From Phoronis australis (lineage: Eukaryota; Phoronida; Phoronidae), in NCBI GenBank assembly GCA_002633005.1, contig NMRA01000004.1, positions 1,497,245 through 1,561,244 on the forward strand: a stretch of DNA of 64,000 nucleotides, written 5' to 3'. Position numbers and translations under genes: made by a program. The number at the start of each line of letters is the position of its first letter. The stretch's first letter is position 1. The notes beneath the pieces are model-generated. The model made no database searches. It was not told where the DNA came from and saw only the letters and a list, made by a program, of their open reading frames with translations. This document shows positions 1-13,051 of this stretch, piece by piece.

Positions 1-198
1 CCCCCCCTCGGGACAGGATCAAAAGTAAAAACTGGAAAAAATATCGCCAGAAAAACGAAATTAGCTACTAAAAATCCCCAAAAATCTTACACGGGAGGAG
101 GGAAACCCTCTCGCGACCTTCCTTCTCCTCGGCGCTACGCGCCACGGATTCTTTCGAATCCTAAACCCCCCTTACTGAAATCTTAGATCTGCCATTGT
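1..198. mobile_element. dispersed repeat, right end with GGATCT-type terminus
   Basis: The stretch around 120-195 (CTCGGCGC..CACGG.., AATCCTAA, a C-run, TTACTGAAA, then TAGATCTGCC) recurs near 37910-37982, which ends in GATCCGCCACTG. Related termini (CAGTGG.GGATCT) begin repeats at 31829 and 35879. This looks like one end of a family of non-autonomous DNA elements, possibly hAT-like. The other end lies outside the window, so boundaries and target duplication cannot be checked. Confidence 0.5.
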
Positions 199-1085
199 TA
201 AGGGCTGGCTTTCAAAAACTGAAACCACTGTACGTGACAAGGTGTGACAGTCAAGATTTGTCAGAGAAATAAAAACGACCTCCTTCGCGAACACGGTAGC
301 CTAGATGAGTGCTTAGTATCCATTTCGAGTGGAAAGTCGGAACTATGAGTTCTGACAATCATACATGTCAACCTATACAGAATGTTTCTGTTTTATACGG
401 ATTTGATTCAAGAAAAAGAGTAAACGGGCGTAAAATAAAGTTACGCAATACGGATTCAATATGTATTTAGAGCCATAATCAATACACACGATGATAAAAG
501 AGCGCATGACATTTACAAACGTGCACCACAAAAAGCATCAGTCTGAGTATGTACTAGGAGCATTCGCTGTTTACATTCGGTTGTTCCTGACTTGGTTCTT
601 GCAATGGAATTTCTCAACTCCGCCGTTTTTTCAACCGAATTGCATACGAATCATATCAATGATGGTGCAAGATTATAACAGAAGCAAAAGACAAATCTTG
701 ATAATTATCATGTCGCATACTCGTCAATTTAAAAAATATTTCTGAAAACCAAGAGTGTTGCCAAAATGCGAAAAATAACAGGATGTAATAGTATCATAAA
801 AGAACGGAACCAGGGAGGTTATCAAAATGACTAGCAGGGAAATAATGCCTATGATTCAAACATAAAGACAATTATTTTAGAAAATAGATCCCTCATATTT
901 GATGTGAAGAATTTAATTAGACATTCATCCAAAATTATGTATTTTTACATAAACTGGACCTTTGGTGCGGAATGATGACGGTGACATTTACCAAAACGTA
1001 ATAAACTAATTACAAAACTCAGAACAAATAGACAAAGTTATTTTGATCACCTGTTGCCAAGTTTTCAGACAGTCAGCATTCGAGA
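199..1085. other. non-coding stretch, nothing recognised
   Basis: AT-rich sequence with only one short open frame (491-745), which resembles no protein family. No splice-bounded exon, RNA gene or clear repeat was seen. Confidence 0.5.
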
Positions 1086-1900
1086 ATGTAAAAACGGGAC
1101 AAGTGGATTGAAATGCGGGATTTCGGATAAAAAGTTAGACATCTGGGTCTAAGCCAAAACGCAATCATGGTGAAATGGTCGTCACAACACACAAAAGCGT
1201 CTCGACAGCGTTATTGACATCAAAATACCAAAATGTGCCCAACTGCGTTTTTTGTTTTGTCTTTTAGTCGAATGGGAAATTTTGTGTGCTGCGAAATCCA
1301 TGAAACCTTCGTTTTTTCTTTTCAGTCGAAGGAGAAATATTAGCCTATCATAGTTATGTCGCGTGGGAAATTTCAATACTTTATAATAATAATAATAGTC
1401 AATTTCGCCGTGTGTCAGCAAGCCGGGTATTTGAATGATGTGGCGGCTACAAAAAGTTGGACGATCTGCCAAGAGAGGGCAGTAGGCAAGTACAATGTAC
1501 GTTGTCAGCTACAAAAAGTTGGACGATCCGCCAAGAGAAGGCAATAAGCAAGTACAATGTGCGTTGTCAGCTACAAAAAGTTGGACAGCCCGCCAAAAGA
1601 GGGCAATAGGCAAGTACAATGTACGTTGTCAGCTACAAAAAGTTGGACAGCCCTCCAAAAGAGGGCAATAGGCAAGTACAATGTGCGCTGTCAGCTACAC
1701 AAAATTTTGGATTGGATTCTTGTACAAGGCAAAATTTACATTTTTCAAAATTTTATTTCACGGGTATAAAATGCTACATATATCAGAAATCGGATTAACA
1801 AAATACGGCATCTGGACAAGAGGTAAACATTGCATAAATTATTACAGAAACAATTGCAGATACAGACACACACACACTTAAGAACGCAATATTGCGAGTC
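1086..1900. mobile_element. dispersed element copy A, with internal minisatellite and CA-rich end
   Basis: The segment aligns by eye with 10575-11095. Both start with an AAAACGGGACAA.TGGATTGAAA motif and both contain GGATAAAAAGT..GACATCT. Both then carry a unit with GGCAAGTACAATGTAC, followed by TTTATTTCACGG, and both end near a CA dinucleotide run. Copy A has about four to five tandem ~60-bp units where copy B has one. Internal tandem repeats that vary between copies are known from Helentron/HINE-like and similar non-autonomous elements; that classification is inference. No transposase is present. Confidence 0.6.
1441..1700. repeat. ~60-bp minisatellite inside copy A
   Basis: The core CAGCTACAAAAAGTTGGAC, followed by ..CGCCAA.AGA.GGCA.TA.GCAAGTACAATGT, recurs at a spacing of about 60 bp (starting near 1446, 1507, 1568 and 1631, with a partial copy near 1690). 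Units differ by a few substitutions. Short open frames cross it only because the units lack stops in some frames. Confidence 0.85.
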
Positions 1901-4900
1901 ATTCTTTGAAAGTTACTTAATATACACATGTTAGTAGGACTTTAACTTTTCATTTGAATTGCAGAAAACTATTCAGTTTACATGTTAAATAAAATACGGT
2001 AAAATAATGCTTATATCAAAAATATCTTGTTGCAAATCTTCTGACAGGTAGTTTGATAGTCTGTTGAATGTGGAGCTGAAAAGATAACAGAAGCCAAACT
2101 ATCCCCGGCGAAAAAGAATGACCATTGTACTTGTCGGGTTTGTTGGTTGATTTTGTTTACAAGCGAACCTCAAGAGTCTCGTTTGATGAACACAAAAATG
2201 ACAAAATGAAAACGAAGCAATGGTATTCATTAGGCTTGATTTGATTACTACAACACTCGATCAAAACTCGTAGTGGGATCTCGCAATACTAATTCTCGCT
2301 GCTAGTCTCGTGGTCGCAAGCTCTAATAACAGAATACAGGACAGATACGAGCACAAATATACTATTCTCTATTCTTCTATAGTAATAATTCATGTTTTAC
2401 TTTTTGTAATTTGTACACCTATAATGTAAAATAATAATAAATTAATTTTGAAATTATCATGTACTGAAGTGTATATTAAAAGTCAATTTTGACATTATTA
2501 TACATAATGGTTAATCGTGCTTTAACAAGCTGATTCATTGTTACAAATTAGTCAAATAATGTATTGCTATAGGACTCGGTGATATGACAGGGCAATTTTG
2601 AAAGAGCTGGGGACCGTCAGTGTCGATACGTACATGTATAAGAAAGAAAATCGCCTAATGATGACATGGAAAGTTTCGACATGAATTTTGTATGCGTTAA
2701 AGTAGGATTTGCATTTTAAGGAGTGCTCCTTACTCAAGACACATACTGGAAATTGTAAACCATGTTACTCATCCACATAAATATGTCCCAAATATTTCCA
2801 TAGCTGGACAAATTTCAATCTCCAAAGAGACAATGGAAGACATCGCCAAGTAACAAAGCGTAAGGTACCATCAATTTTTGATAAGATGGGACAACCTTCC
2901 CAAAATTTGTCAGCATCATATTATATGATCTTGCGTAAAAAATAAAATTCAGTTTAATGGTTGAAGCTTTTGCTGTCATGCCAAAACAATTTTTTATGAT
3001 CAATATATTATTACCTAATCTCACTATTATATGTTTCATATCTTCAAATGTCTGTACTCTCGACGTTCCTAAGTGATATTAAGTTTCGTCTTGTTAGCAT
3101 TATATAATGTTACCTGGTTGTCAGATGATGTGATCAGTTAACTTGTTTATTTTGTTACTTACATACTGTTATAAATACTACAAATTAAACATCACTGTTA
3201 ATCAGTGAATTTTATTATTTGTTTTCTTGAGGTTCACTGCCATGGCAGAGGCAGGGTCAGCAACACATCCCTCTCGGACAATATCTGGGTTATTTAATAA
3301 ACTAAAAACTGTTTATTTCTCTCGGTGTCTGGGGCAGAGCTTGCACCCGCACTAGTTTAGAAGGGTCAATTAAACGTCATTTTGCACATCATTTACCACT
3401 TATTGACATGCAATGGTGTTCTCGCCAACTGCGACCTTCTTTTTCAGTAAGGTATGTAACAGTCATGAATTCAATTTTCTGTACCAAATCAATGATTGGT
3501 AATGCTTATCACTGCCACAGTCCCGGTCTGCATAAAGATGCTCCAAAACAAACCGACATTACGACGGTCCTGGACAGAAATCTTCTTTGTTTTGGAGGTA
3601 GGAGAACGCGTTGTAGGGCTGAGGCTAAGAATCATGTCGGGAATTATCGCACCTAGTGACACTTTTCAAATTTATTCAACTTTTTGCCGACGGAGTTGCA
3701 GCTCAAAGTAGGGCAATAAGATTTTGCTGGCATAGCAAGGTCAAATACAATTAAGGGAGTTGAGAAAGGCTTGAAAAATCAAGGTGCCAATAAATAACGT
3801 TTAAAATTCCAGAGAACTGCTTGATGTATGTTACAGCATTGTTGGTACATACGGCGAGATTCAAATGTCGCTGTTTAATCCGATATCGAAGTGCGGTGGG
3901 CAATTCTCCTCAGTACGTCACAACAATTAACAATTAACACTCGACAGCGTGTACCTAACGTGTTGTATGATTACTTGCGGCACTGAAGCTCAATGCAACA
4001 TTACCATTTCACAAAAATGTGGGCACACAATATTTCAAGCGACATCACAAAAATCTATCTTTACCACGAAACACAGGCCGGACATAAGAAACAATGAAAT
4101 TGTAATGCAATGTCATCGGTAAAAAAATCCGAATTCCAACTCCATGTGTATGACGTCTCGAATGTGCCTTTAATTTAGGTTAAACTTATCTAAAATTCAT
4201 TTTGAGCATTTGCGAGATGTACTTTCCATTTTACTATGTGATAAAAATCGCACATAATTTCGTCCTTACCATTAAAGGATAATACGTAAAAAGAACTCAG
4301 AATTACGGCATGCGAAATAGCGTCATAAATAATTCACTTAGTTATTAACATCATAAAAAAGTATCATTTACCCGACTATTTTATCATAAATTTGTTCCGC
4401 TATCTTGATTTGTATCACTTTTGAAAGATTTATAATTAGAATTAGGGCACTGTTAATTTCTCTGCCAACAGCAAATATTAGCATGTAAAGATAATAACAG
4501 GAAAGATAAATATGATCTTCCGATCGGCGGCAACGCAATTACCCGAGGGCTCTTAGGGACATCTTAAATCACCTTACCAGTGAGGACGCGTTCTCAGTGT
4601 ACTTTTTGAGTAAAAAATAACCAAGGGTTCTTTTTTAAAACATATGCAAGGAAATTCATTTCAGGCATAGAACCTTATGTCGTGGTCAAAAGTCATGAGA
4701 AAATACAATTGGGTCATAATTTTAAAGACTATAACCAAAGGGCAGGGAAAGTTCGAAAAGAACCCCCGGCCTCCTCCTTGGTTGAAATCTGGTTGCATAT
4801 TACGAATCTCGATATAATAAAACAATAGTTACCATCACGTACTCTGTACAAGTTGTAAAATCCTGGTTAAATGACTTGGCACAGATAAGTAGCAATAACA

Positions 4901-7900
4901 AGTATACGATGTTTCGTGTATTCTGTACGGACTTTTAAAATGCAAAAACGAACACCACAACGATTAGTAAATCAATAAGATTCCATATAAGGAAACGAAT
5001 ACAGTCAAGAAATTGACAGCATTTTAGATTCCATGAAGCTGACTGCGTCATGTGGTTCCTTTTTATTTGGATTTTCCAACGAGAATCAGGAAAATGACCG
5101 GAACATCGCCGAAAACGCTACCATTAAAAAACGCTAACAACAGCATGAGCGCTCAATTGATAAAATTGACAGTCTGTAAAATTTTAAGTTTCTATTGGAA
5201 AAGAAATTAGAAACAAAAGTTTGGAGCCTGTTTAGGGATAACCACCCTATATTACCGTCGTTTCATCCTGAAAATGCCAACGGTTCTATGACCCTCTCTA
5301 CGAATTTAATATTCAAGACGGGAATACTTGGTGATGGAGGAAGACTTTTGAAACATCCTTAATTCTAGAAATTAGATGCGTGCTATCGCACTCACAACAG
5401 GATGGATCGCCTTCACTTCTCGGAGGATCACCAAGACCGAAAATAGATATTTCCAGAAAGACAAGAAAGCATTGGGTAGGTATATATGTGGCGGAAGGGC
5501 TCTTGCCTATTAGCGGGAGTCACTATTCATATTCTGATATCCGTTGTGATGTCTACTTGAAGCTATTTGTTGGCTAGTCATTGCCTAACCTGGTTCCCGG
5601 GCCTCACAAGCTGACGTCACGAATCTCGAGGGTCTGTGCAGGAGACTAGTCATTGACAGGTACATGTAAATGTTCAAGCGGGTTTTCTGGAGACCTCGTG
5701 TTTTGAGTGAGTCTTTGATCGGAGTTTGTGAAGTGTGGCTGTATCCTTGGTAAAGTACAATGTATGATTGAAATGAAGTCGCTGGTCTTATTTATTTGTG
5801 AAACACGAACCCCTGACATATATTTGGGTGTACACTTCTATGCATATTGCATATGTGTTTGGGCGTGTCTTTATATATTTGACAGATCACAAACCGCTGC
5901 TGAGCCTGTTATACGCTCACATGACATTACCGTCACAGTGGCAGCTGCTTGAACCCAGCGCTACACCGCAATCTTGTCCGATCACATACAGTATAACGAT
6001 ATGGAATCCCGCTCTGTACGCACGACTATGGCAATGCCGATGATATCAGCTGACTTCCGCTGAGATGAGCGGCCAGAGAACACACGTCGATGGACTGATC
6101 ACCCTTCACTCTTTCGAAAACTGTATGCTAAGAATGAAACGTTTCTAGTTATTCCACATCACAAGGTCTGCAGATGAGCACAGAAAGTGTATTCTCTCTT
6201 GTATTTTTGACCCTTTTACTCCTACTGAAAAGCAAGGTAGGCTATGGGGAAATACACAAAACAAGCACTTTCGCTCCAAAACAACCACTCCCATGCCGAA
6301 GCACGACATGAGTCAACATGACATTCTGAAATCAAATTTCCTACGAATTCCGAAAATGTGGTCCAAAAGTACTGTTAACCAACTAGCTTTTTGTAATTCT
6401 GGCTTGTTTGAGGGCTACCTGAAATTGCAGTATTTCATATTCACATCGCCGCTATATGTTGTTTTTCTAACTTGACCAAGCAATCAAAGAGATAATGAAT
6501 TAGCGTGCAACTCAAACTTTATGTTCTACTGTCATCATTATCGAATATTTTGTTTAGTATAATAGTTATTTTCTACACCATGGCCTTGACAGTTATCTTT
6601 TAATGCATTGCGGCGTAGATCTCTAGTTGTGTCTTCCCAGAATGCATTGTAGTCGAGTATTCCACGTGGACATTAGCAACCGAGGTGCCGCAAGAGTGTG
6701 ACAAAGTGTACAGACTAATTGGTGAGGGTTTGAGCGTAGTTCTTCAATCAGCCTTATGTCTTTATGAACACAGATGCTTCGATGTCGGTACAAAAATTAG
6801 TGTGGAGTTTTGAAAAATGAGTATCAATTAGAGCTCATTATGGATTGTTTCTATCAAGTTGAACGTAAAGCCTTACAAAACTATAATGGGAAAGTAGAGG
6901 ATTCTGCAAGATCGAACGAACAGTTGTCAGGGAAAGTGGAGTTAATGAATGTTATATTTTTGTCACACAAGCAACAAAAAGTTGACCATATCGTTCTGAT
7001 ATATTTAAATTGCACTTGAAGATGATAAATACGGAATATATCGCAACTATATTTTTCGTAAGAGTTTATAGCACTTTTGACATACTGATCATAGTGACAC
7101 CTGATCAGTCGCTCTCTCAACCACCGTGATGTTGATGTCAGACAATCTTGAAAGGCTGGTCGACTGCAGTTATGAACAGACGAACTCCAACCAACCCCTC
7201 CCCTCCAGCAACGAAGTGTCTAAAACTTTCACCACAGCTAGTGCCTGCAAGGTTTTCCCTCAAAGGCGACTGCTTGTCACGTATTAGCCTCGTTCCAGCC
7301 TCCAGCTAGTCGGCTTCCTTTAAGTCGAAAATACTGTCAATATTCTGACTGTTTGATTACCTTATTGCGCTTGGTTAGGGAAAATCAAATGTGGCAGAAT
7401 TCTGGCACATTTATTCGGAAATCGCCGAAATATCACGAGTAATATACAATTATATCAACTTTGAAATTTTCTGCAGCATAATACAAAAATGAAAACTAGC
7501 GGTATATTGCAGCAAATTAGGTCTGAATTTTCGCAAAAAAGGATGTATTTTGATTTGAAAACAGATTAATTTCTATGATAATACTGAGAAAAAGAATTGA
7601 AAATAAGTACGCGAACAACCTTTATTTCGAACAATAAGCAAAACAATGCCTTCTGCTTCATGAATGGCAGTAACAACGCCTGTGAAAATAATTCAGATCT
7701 GACTTTGTTTTAATGACGTTAAGGCAGCCGCCAATCATTGGGCAGAAGGTATTTCCCCTAAGCAAGCCTCAAATGGCTAAGCAGGTGTGTAATGATACCT
7801 ATGACGATAGAGAAAAGTTGTTCATGTGACCTACTTTCTAGTCTTGACAAATCTAAACCTTTGTCCAAGATCAACATTAAAAAGGCAAATCGCGATGTTT

Positions 7901-9045
7901 TTCGTCAAAGATTGATATGCAAACCCAATAATCATAGAGTTTACACAAAGTGCCTAGAAATTATTTTTTGCCTGTAGCAAAATATCATTACATCGGAATT
8001 TGGAACTCGGTTTTTACGAGCTGGTAACCGCCATGGCATCCTCGTTTGTGGGATAGGCCTACGAATTCCGTCTCATCTCAGGAAAACGGAGCTGAGAGTC
8101 CTCGTCGTGTATTCAGATTTCCCTTCCGCCGAGTTTAGCTGCATAAGGGAGCTACAGAAAAGTCTACAGTGCCAGCGTTTGCGAAGTATAATCAAAAGGT
8201 CCACCGTTTTAGAAATTCGAACCACCCCCCACACAATGCTGTCTACGGGCCTGATATTACACCTTGTCGCTTTATGAAACTTTTTGAACATACAGCTAAA
8301 GAGTTTATGTTAATGACCGAGCAAAAACGTCTTGCCTTAACTTTACATTTTAATGAAAAAAATGTCCGCAAAATTGTCTGTTTTGGAAATGATGAGCGTA
8401 TTAGTTTACAGATCATTTGAACGAAAATTTGAACACGAATTCTGCATTAAATTGTTACGAAGATCAAGTCTAAGCTTTAATTCAAATGAAAACAAGTTGT
8501 TTTCTAGATGTATTGCACGGTCAGTATCAAAACTGAATCCGATGACCTCTGCCCAGTGAGTCAGTTGACATTAGGTTTGAGGATATGTCACTCACTTATT
8601 TTCTTCCACTATCAGGTTAATTTAAACAGCCTTTAAATTTTCTAAATGGAAATAAATGTTTTTGAAGCTTAAACTCGTAAAAATTGTTATATGTAAAAGA
8701 CTGGTCGAGGGTATCATATGCTTAAAGACAAAATGGCGAACGAAGGTGCTTCCTGTTCGTTTAGAGAGCTTTCAACAAAAAAGTGCAATCACGAAAGCTT
8801 TGTGACTTTAGCCAGTCATGCTAAAGACACTTCAGAACATCTGAAATGCTGTAAAGTACATCATAAATCAAAGCCAGTACCAGAAGATGAGCTCCTACAA
8901 GCCAGAGTTGGTAAATCTGTGACTGATCAGGACTAGTCGTCGTGGAGTCAAATATTGCGATGTTCTCCGAAGAGAATTTGAAACCAGTTTTCACCCAAGA
9001 AGACAGTGCCTGTACCCTTAACACATGAAATGACAGCAGTTAGTT
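1901..9045. other. 7-kb non-coding stretch, no gene recognised
   Basis: Only short open frames of 60-85 codons occur here (for example 3408-3656, 5728-5952, 8169-8420, 8718-8936). None shows a recognisable domain, a signal peptide followed by a convincing exon, or a run of compatible splice sites. Distal regulatory DNA or decayed repeats are possible, but I see no specific evidence for either. Confidence 0.5.
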
Positions 9046-9272
9046 CAGTGGTGTAGCGAGCACCTCCTTGCCCCCTCCCTCCCTCCCCCCCCGTCGACAC
9101 CTCAAGTGGCACCCNCCGTCGGCACCTCAAGTGGCACCCCCACCCATCTCGGTCGGTAGCTGTCAACCCCCAGTTAACAGATACCTTGTGTCCCCCCTAA
9201 GACAACATCCGTTTGGCACCTCCCTCGGCAGGCACTTTGGGGCACCTGACACCTCCCCTTGCTACGCCACCG
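9046..9272. mobile_element. C-rich MITE-like element with imperfect terminal inverted repeats
   Basis: The left end reads CAGTGGTGTAGCGAGCACC; the reverse complement of the right end reads CGGTGGCGTAGCAAGGGG. The interior is C-rich and low in complexity. A single N at 9115 sits between two near-identical 23-bp copies of a CGTCGGCACCTCAAGTGGC unit. CAGTGGCGTAGC-type termini are common among hAT non-autonomous elements. The flanking 8-mers do not match, so no target duplication is visible. Confidence 0.6.
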
Positions 9273-10574
9273 GAGGCACTGAGTCACTCGGTATATTTGA
9301 AGTCCAGACCGTTACTTGTTTTGAACTTTGTTGACCTAATGTCTGTCATTACAATGAGTTTTGACTGAGATGACAATTTTTTGCACTGAACAGAGGACCA
9401 TAGCCCCTTGGGTTCCCCCTTCGTATGTTGGTGACGTTCACAACGAAGATAAAAAAAAAAACAAATCAAGGCAGATTCGGCTTCTAGTCGCGTCACAGTT
9501 CCCATGGAAGTTAATAGCGACGCCATCTACCATGCATAAATACGAAGCACGCATGCCATGCATAATTCATTTACATAGCTTTTTATAATAAGCAATAATC
9601 ATCAATGTGATTTTCAGGGAATGATAAATAATTAGTAATGTTGTCTTCTTTTGCTCTAAGATACAAGCTATTTACGTGGTGTTTTTGAAAGTTAATTACA
9701 TGTTCCAAAATGCTCTATTGGTGGCTGAGTCAACTGAGAATACTAGGCAAATAGGACAAAGTGCAGTTCGTGTAATGCTTCGTAAGCATAAACTATGGGA
9801 GAAGAAAGATTTCTTCATTTTTTATTATGAACTGGTTAGGAATGACTGAACAAATTATTGTAAGGTCAGTTTTTGAAAAGGTGCAATATTGCTGCTACAG
9901 AGTGCCAAATTTGGCCAAAAATGGCTTCAGTGAAACCTTCCATTTTTGCCACACAAAATCAAAGAATACAAACTTGAAAATAAAATTTTGAAAGTAGTGT
10001 CATTTAATTATTCAATCATAGTCCTTTCAAACAGTATGTCTCATTTGTTATCAGCTTATTATGCATGATGTGGATTAACCTTTGACCTCAGTCCTGTTTT
10101 TGTATTTGTCTTCTCCGCGAATACAGCGTGCTTAGTATTTGTTGACCTCAATGGCTGTGTTGTTTTATTCATCTCTCACATGATAGTAAAATCCATTCAA
10201 ATATGTTTACTTCAGCGCCCAATTTTGTGCAAAATGGAGGTAAAGGTCTTAAAAAGAGAAGTAATTTAGGAAAATTCTTAAAAAGCGAGATTTTTTTTTA
10301 AATCTCACCAAACCAAATTCATGTGATAAGTCTCTAATATCTGTGATTTTGGAATAGACTCTACCTGTTGGCTTTCATGCGGAGTCACTCTTAATAAGTT
10401 GAAGTGTAGGAATTTCCACAGTAGTTAACAAATAAGCTCATATTTTTCAGAAAGTAAAAATTAGTGATCTTGATACCTGAAGCGTGTTTAACCGTAAACA
10501 GCATATTTTTACGGTGGCCTTTGGCAAATAACAATAATCATGTTATTTGGAGTACTTGTTGCATAGTTGTTAAT
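9273..10574. other. non-coding stretch, nothing recognised
   Basis: AT-rich with only short frames (9284-9588, both strands) that show no family resemblance. No RNA gene or repeat boundary was identified. Confidence 0.5.
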
Positions 10575-11095
10575 ATTCGACATGAAAAAACGGGACAACT
10601 GGATTGAAAAGCGGAACTTACGGATAAAAAGTGGGACATCTACGTTCATGCAAAACGCTAGCCAAGGGTGAAATGTTCGCTGCAACAGACAAAAACGTCC
10701 CGGGTTTTTTGTCGAACGTCGACGACGTTTTGGTGTTTTTTGTTTTCGGTCGAATGCGAAATAGTATGTGCCTAAATATGAAACGCCCCCTATCTTCATT
10801 TTAGTCGAACGAGAAAATAGGGCTATGCTGCGTGGGAAATTACAATTGTATATGATATGTCAATGTCGCTGTGTGTCAAAAAGGGGTACATTTTGATGGT
10901 GTGGCGGGATGCTGGGAAAATTTCAAAAAATATATGAGAGAGTCCGCCAAAAGCGGGACACTTGGCAAGTACAATGTACATTGTCAGTAACACAAAGTAT
11001 TTGGACAGATTTTTTACAAGGCAAAAAATTTTATTTCACGGTTATAGGTACATGTACAATGTAATACACACACACGCACACACACGCGTGTTACT
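10575..11095. mobile_element. dispersed element copy B, one internal unit, CA-rich end
   Basis: Diverged second copy of the element at 1086-1900. It shares the GGGACAA.TGGATTGAAA start, the GGATAAAAAGT..GACATCTA block, a single GGCAAGTACAATGTACATTG unit and the TTTATTTCACGG.TATA block, and ends in a CA/CG-rich microsatellite (11070-11095). It lies just beyond the 3' end of the first TRPV-like gene, and an AATAAA on the minus strand (11030-11035) falls inside it. The element may therefore supply that gene's polyadenylation signal; this is inference. Confidence 0.6.
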
Positions 11096-11176
11096 AATTG
11101 CAATATCAGCTAGTAAGTCAAGATTACTAATAGATATTCTAACTATAGTAAACTCCTTGCTTCAATCACCCATAAG

Positions 11177-13051
11177 CTACTCCATGGCTGGTTTTTGTAT
11201 GCTGGGGCACAATATGTATAGCCTCCCATTATTAGCTATCAAATTCTTGTGAAATATCAACTTAAGCAATGCATTCGGCAAAATCAATCTTAGTCGTTTC
11301 TCTAAGTTCAGACTGAACTCCAAATAATGCATTGACCATACGAAGCGTTTGTGACTTTCCACTAATGACATCACTCCACACATTTTTGCCACCATAAAAT
11401 TAAGGATCGAAATCGACAGAAAAAATATATACGTAAAATGAGTGAACAGCACTATGTCCCTTATAGATGGTAACTGCTCGGTTATACCTTTCATGTCTAT
11501 CATGTTTAACATGATCAGAAAGGAACTATACCATGTGGTAGAAGGGTTCGCAAAATTTGATGAAGCGAAGGTATCGCCGAGAAAGGTCCAAAGTAGCAAC
11601 ATGTAAATGGATATTGTTATGCATACAAAAAATATATCTGTTATCAACTGCTTAACTACAAAAGTAGAAACAATCATTAAAAAACCTGACAGTGGTAGAT
11701 AAATTAAGCACGACAGTGACACGCCAAACTGTATAGTAAGTATTGACATTGCAAAGGCGACCAAGTTGCCACAACATAGCGGGTAGAAGAGAGCTAGGGC
11801 ATAGGAAATGAAGGTGGTTGTGACGTGGACGCTGTCCAAACCGCGAAAAACATGAGTAGCCAGGATATAACTTCCGGTGGGTGAGGAGCGCAGGAGTGGA
11901 GTCTTAAAACTGTAGCGAAGCCAATAATATGCGGAAACACCGTCACGAAACAATGTCCAAAATAATTGAAACGTAGCAAAGGTTATTTCAGTTGCTAAAG
12001 CACATAATTCAAACATTGTCCATTCTATTGTCAACAACGTGTTAAACTTCTGATGGTTTTGGGTGTCATTTGATTCAGTTAGAACGTTGGCTACTTCCTT
12101 AAAGTTATTTGTCTCGTGTCCTTGGCACGATGTAACTAACGGTAACAGAATTTTCTTATGACATGAGCAGCAAACATACACAAACAGTAAAGTGTATAAG
12201 AAAGAAAATGCAGCCATTATCCATCGAATGTATCGTGTTTGTTTATTAATGAGTTTCGACCACTGAATTATCGGCATACACGATGCTATCTGTTCCTCGT
12301 TTGAAGATCCCAGGTGAGTGAACTTCAAGAACAACAAAAGTTCCAACGGGTTGGGTGCTTGTTGTCGTCTTGGATATTCCACGTACTCAGTGATGTCGTA
12401 CATGTATTCTTTTCCTATGCCTGTGGAACTCGAGATGAGATGTCTGTAGACATTGTCCGTGTTAAATATGTGTCTGACCAAATGCCAACGCCTTAATCGC
12501 GTGGCAAGTTCGAGTGCATTAAGTCCGTTGTTACATCTGCCCCAAATAATCATTTTCAGTCTTTCGAGGCTTTTCTCCGTTGCCAAATGAACCCTCACCG
12601 TTTCGAAAATATCACAGAAAGCCTGCTCCTTTTCCCGAAATGCGAAAGCAAATAACACAAGCATGTGTACGAAGTTGTAGCCACACTCGTTGACGGCCAG
12701 GACATTCCCGCCATTTTTAATGAGTAATCGGATGGCCTCGTCACTGCCTGATAACGCCGCACAGGTCAATGGATACGAAATATTTTTCGGAACTATTTTG
12801 CTGAGTAAGCCGTTGGTCTTCCACGGGGATTGAAAAATTCCTTCTGTTAGATAGGCGGCAGTCTCCACAGGTTCATTTATAAGATTTTGTTTTTGATGAT
12901 CGTCAATTCCGTCTAAAAAGTTTTCAATTCCTTCAAGGTTTTCTTTTAGAATTAATTTCAACAGCTCTATACGTTCAGTAAGATCAACAGAGCTTCTTCT
13001 TGATTCATCTAGCGTAGCTATCGACTGGGAGGGAAAGACTTGCCAGGGCAT
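11177..13051 (-). CDS. TRPV-like cation channel, single exon (copy 1)
   Basis: Uninterrupted 624-codon frame, no intron. Residues ~92-200 look like two or three ankyrin repeats (PLTCAALSGSDEAIRLLIKN; then NGLNALELATRLRRWHLVRH, which resembles the last ankyrin repeat of TRPV channels, 'GLTPLKLAAKLGK..IF'). About six hydrophobic segments follow: S1 ~277-297, S2 ~342-366, S3/S4 ~406-452, S5 ~469-493, a pore-like re-entrant stretch ~505-520, S6 ~531-556. The segment after S6 resembles the TRPV TRP-domain region. Predicted role: plasma-membrane cation channel. The N-terminus is shorter than in typical TRPV channels (fewer ankyrin repeats), and the pore loop (FLIMLNMIDMKG) lacks the usual GMGE/GMGD filter. 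Start: ATG at 13049-13051, shared with copy 2. A polycystin-like or other divergent TRP assignment is less likely. Confidence 0.8.
   Translation of the reverse strand: MPWQVFPSQSIATLDESRRSSVDLTERIELLKLILKENLEGIENFLDGIDDHQKQNLINEPVETAAYLTEGIFQSPWKTNGLLSKIVPKNISYPLTCAALSGSDEAIRLLIKNGGNVLAVNECGYNFVHMLVLFAFAFREKEQAFCDIFETVRVHLATEKSLERLKMIIWGRCNNGLNALELATRLRRWHLVRHIFNTDNVYRHLISSSTGIGKEYMYDITEYVEYPRRQQAPNPLELLLFLKFTHLGSSNEEQIASCMPIIQWSKLINKQTRYIRWIMAAFSFLYTLLFVYVCCSCHKKILLPLVTSCQGHETNNFKEVANVLTESNDTQNHQKFNTLLTIEWTMFELCALATEITFATFQLFWTLFRDGVSAYYWLRYSFKTPLLRSSPTGSYILATHVFRGLDSVHVTTTFISYALALFYPLCCGNLVAFAMSILTIQFGVSLSCLIYLPLSGFLMIVSTFVVKQLITDIFFVCITISIYMLLLWTFLGDTFASSNFANPSTTWYSSFLIMLNMIDMKGITEQLPSIRDIVLFTHFTYIFFLSISILNFMVAKMCGVMSLVESHKRFVWSMHYLEFSLNLEKRLRLILPNALLKLIFHKNLIANNGRLYILCPSIQKPAME

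Noticed and set aside
1441-1700. CRISPR-like array
   Set aside because: Units are contiguous without unique spacers and lie in eukaryotic DNA; it is a minisatellite.
9068-9334. 88-codon frame across the N
   Set aside because: Low-complexity Pro/His-rich translation of a C-rich MITE; the N makes the frame unreliable.
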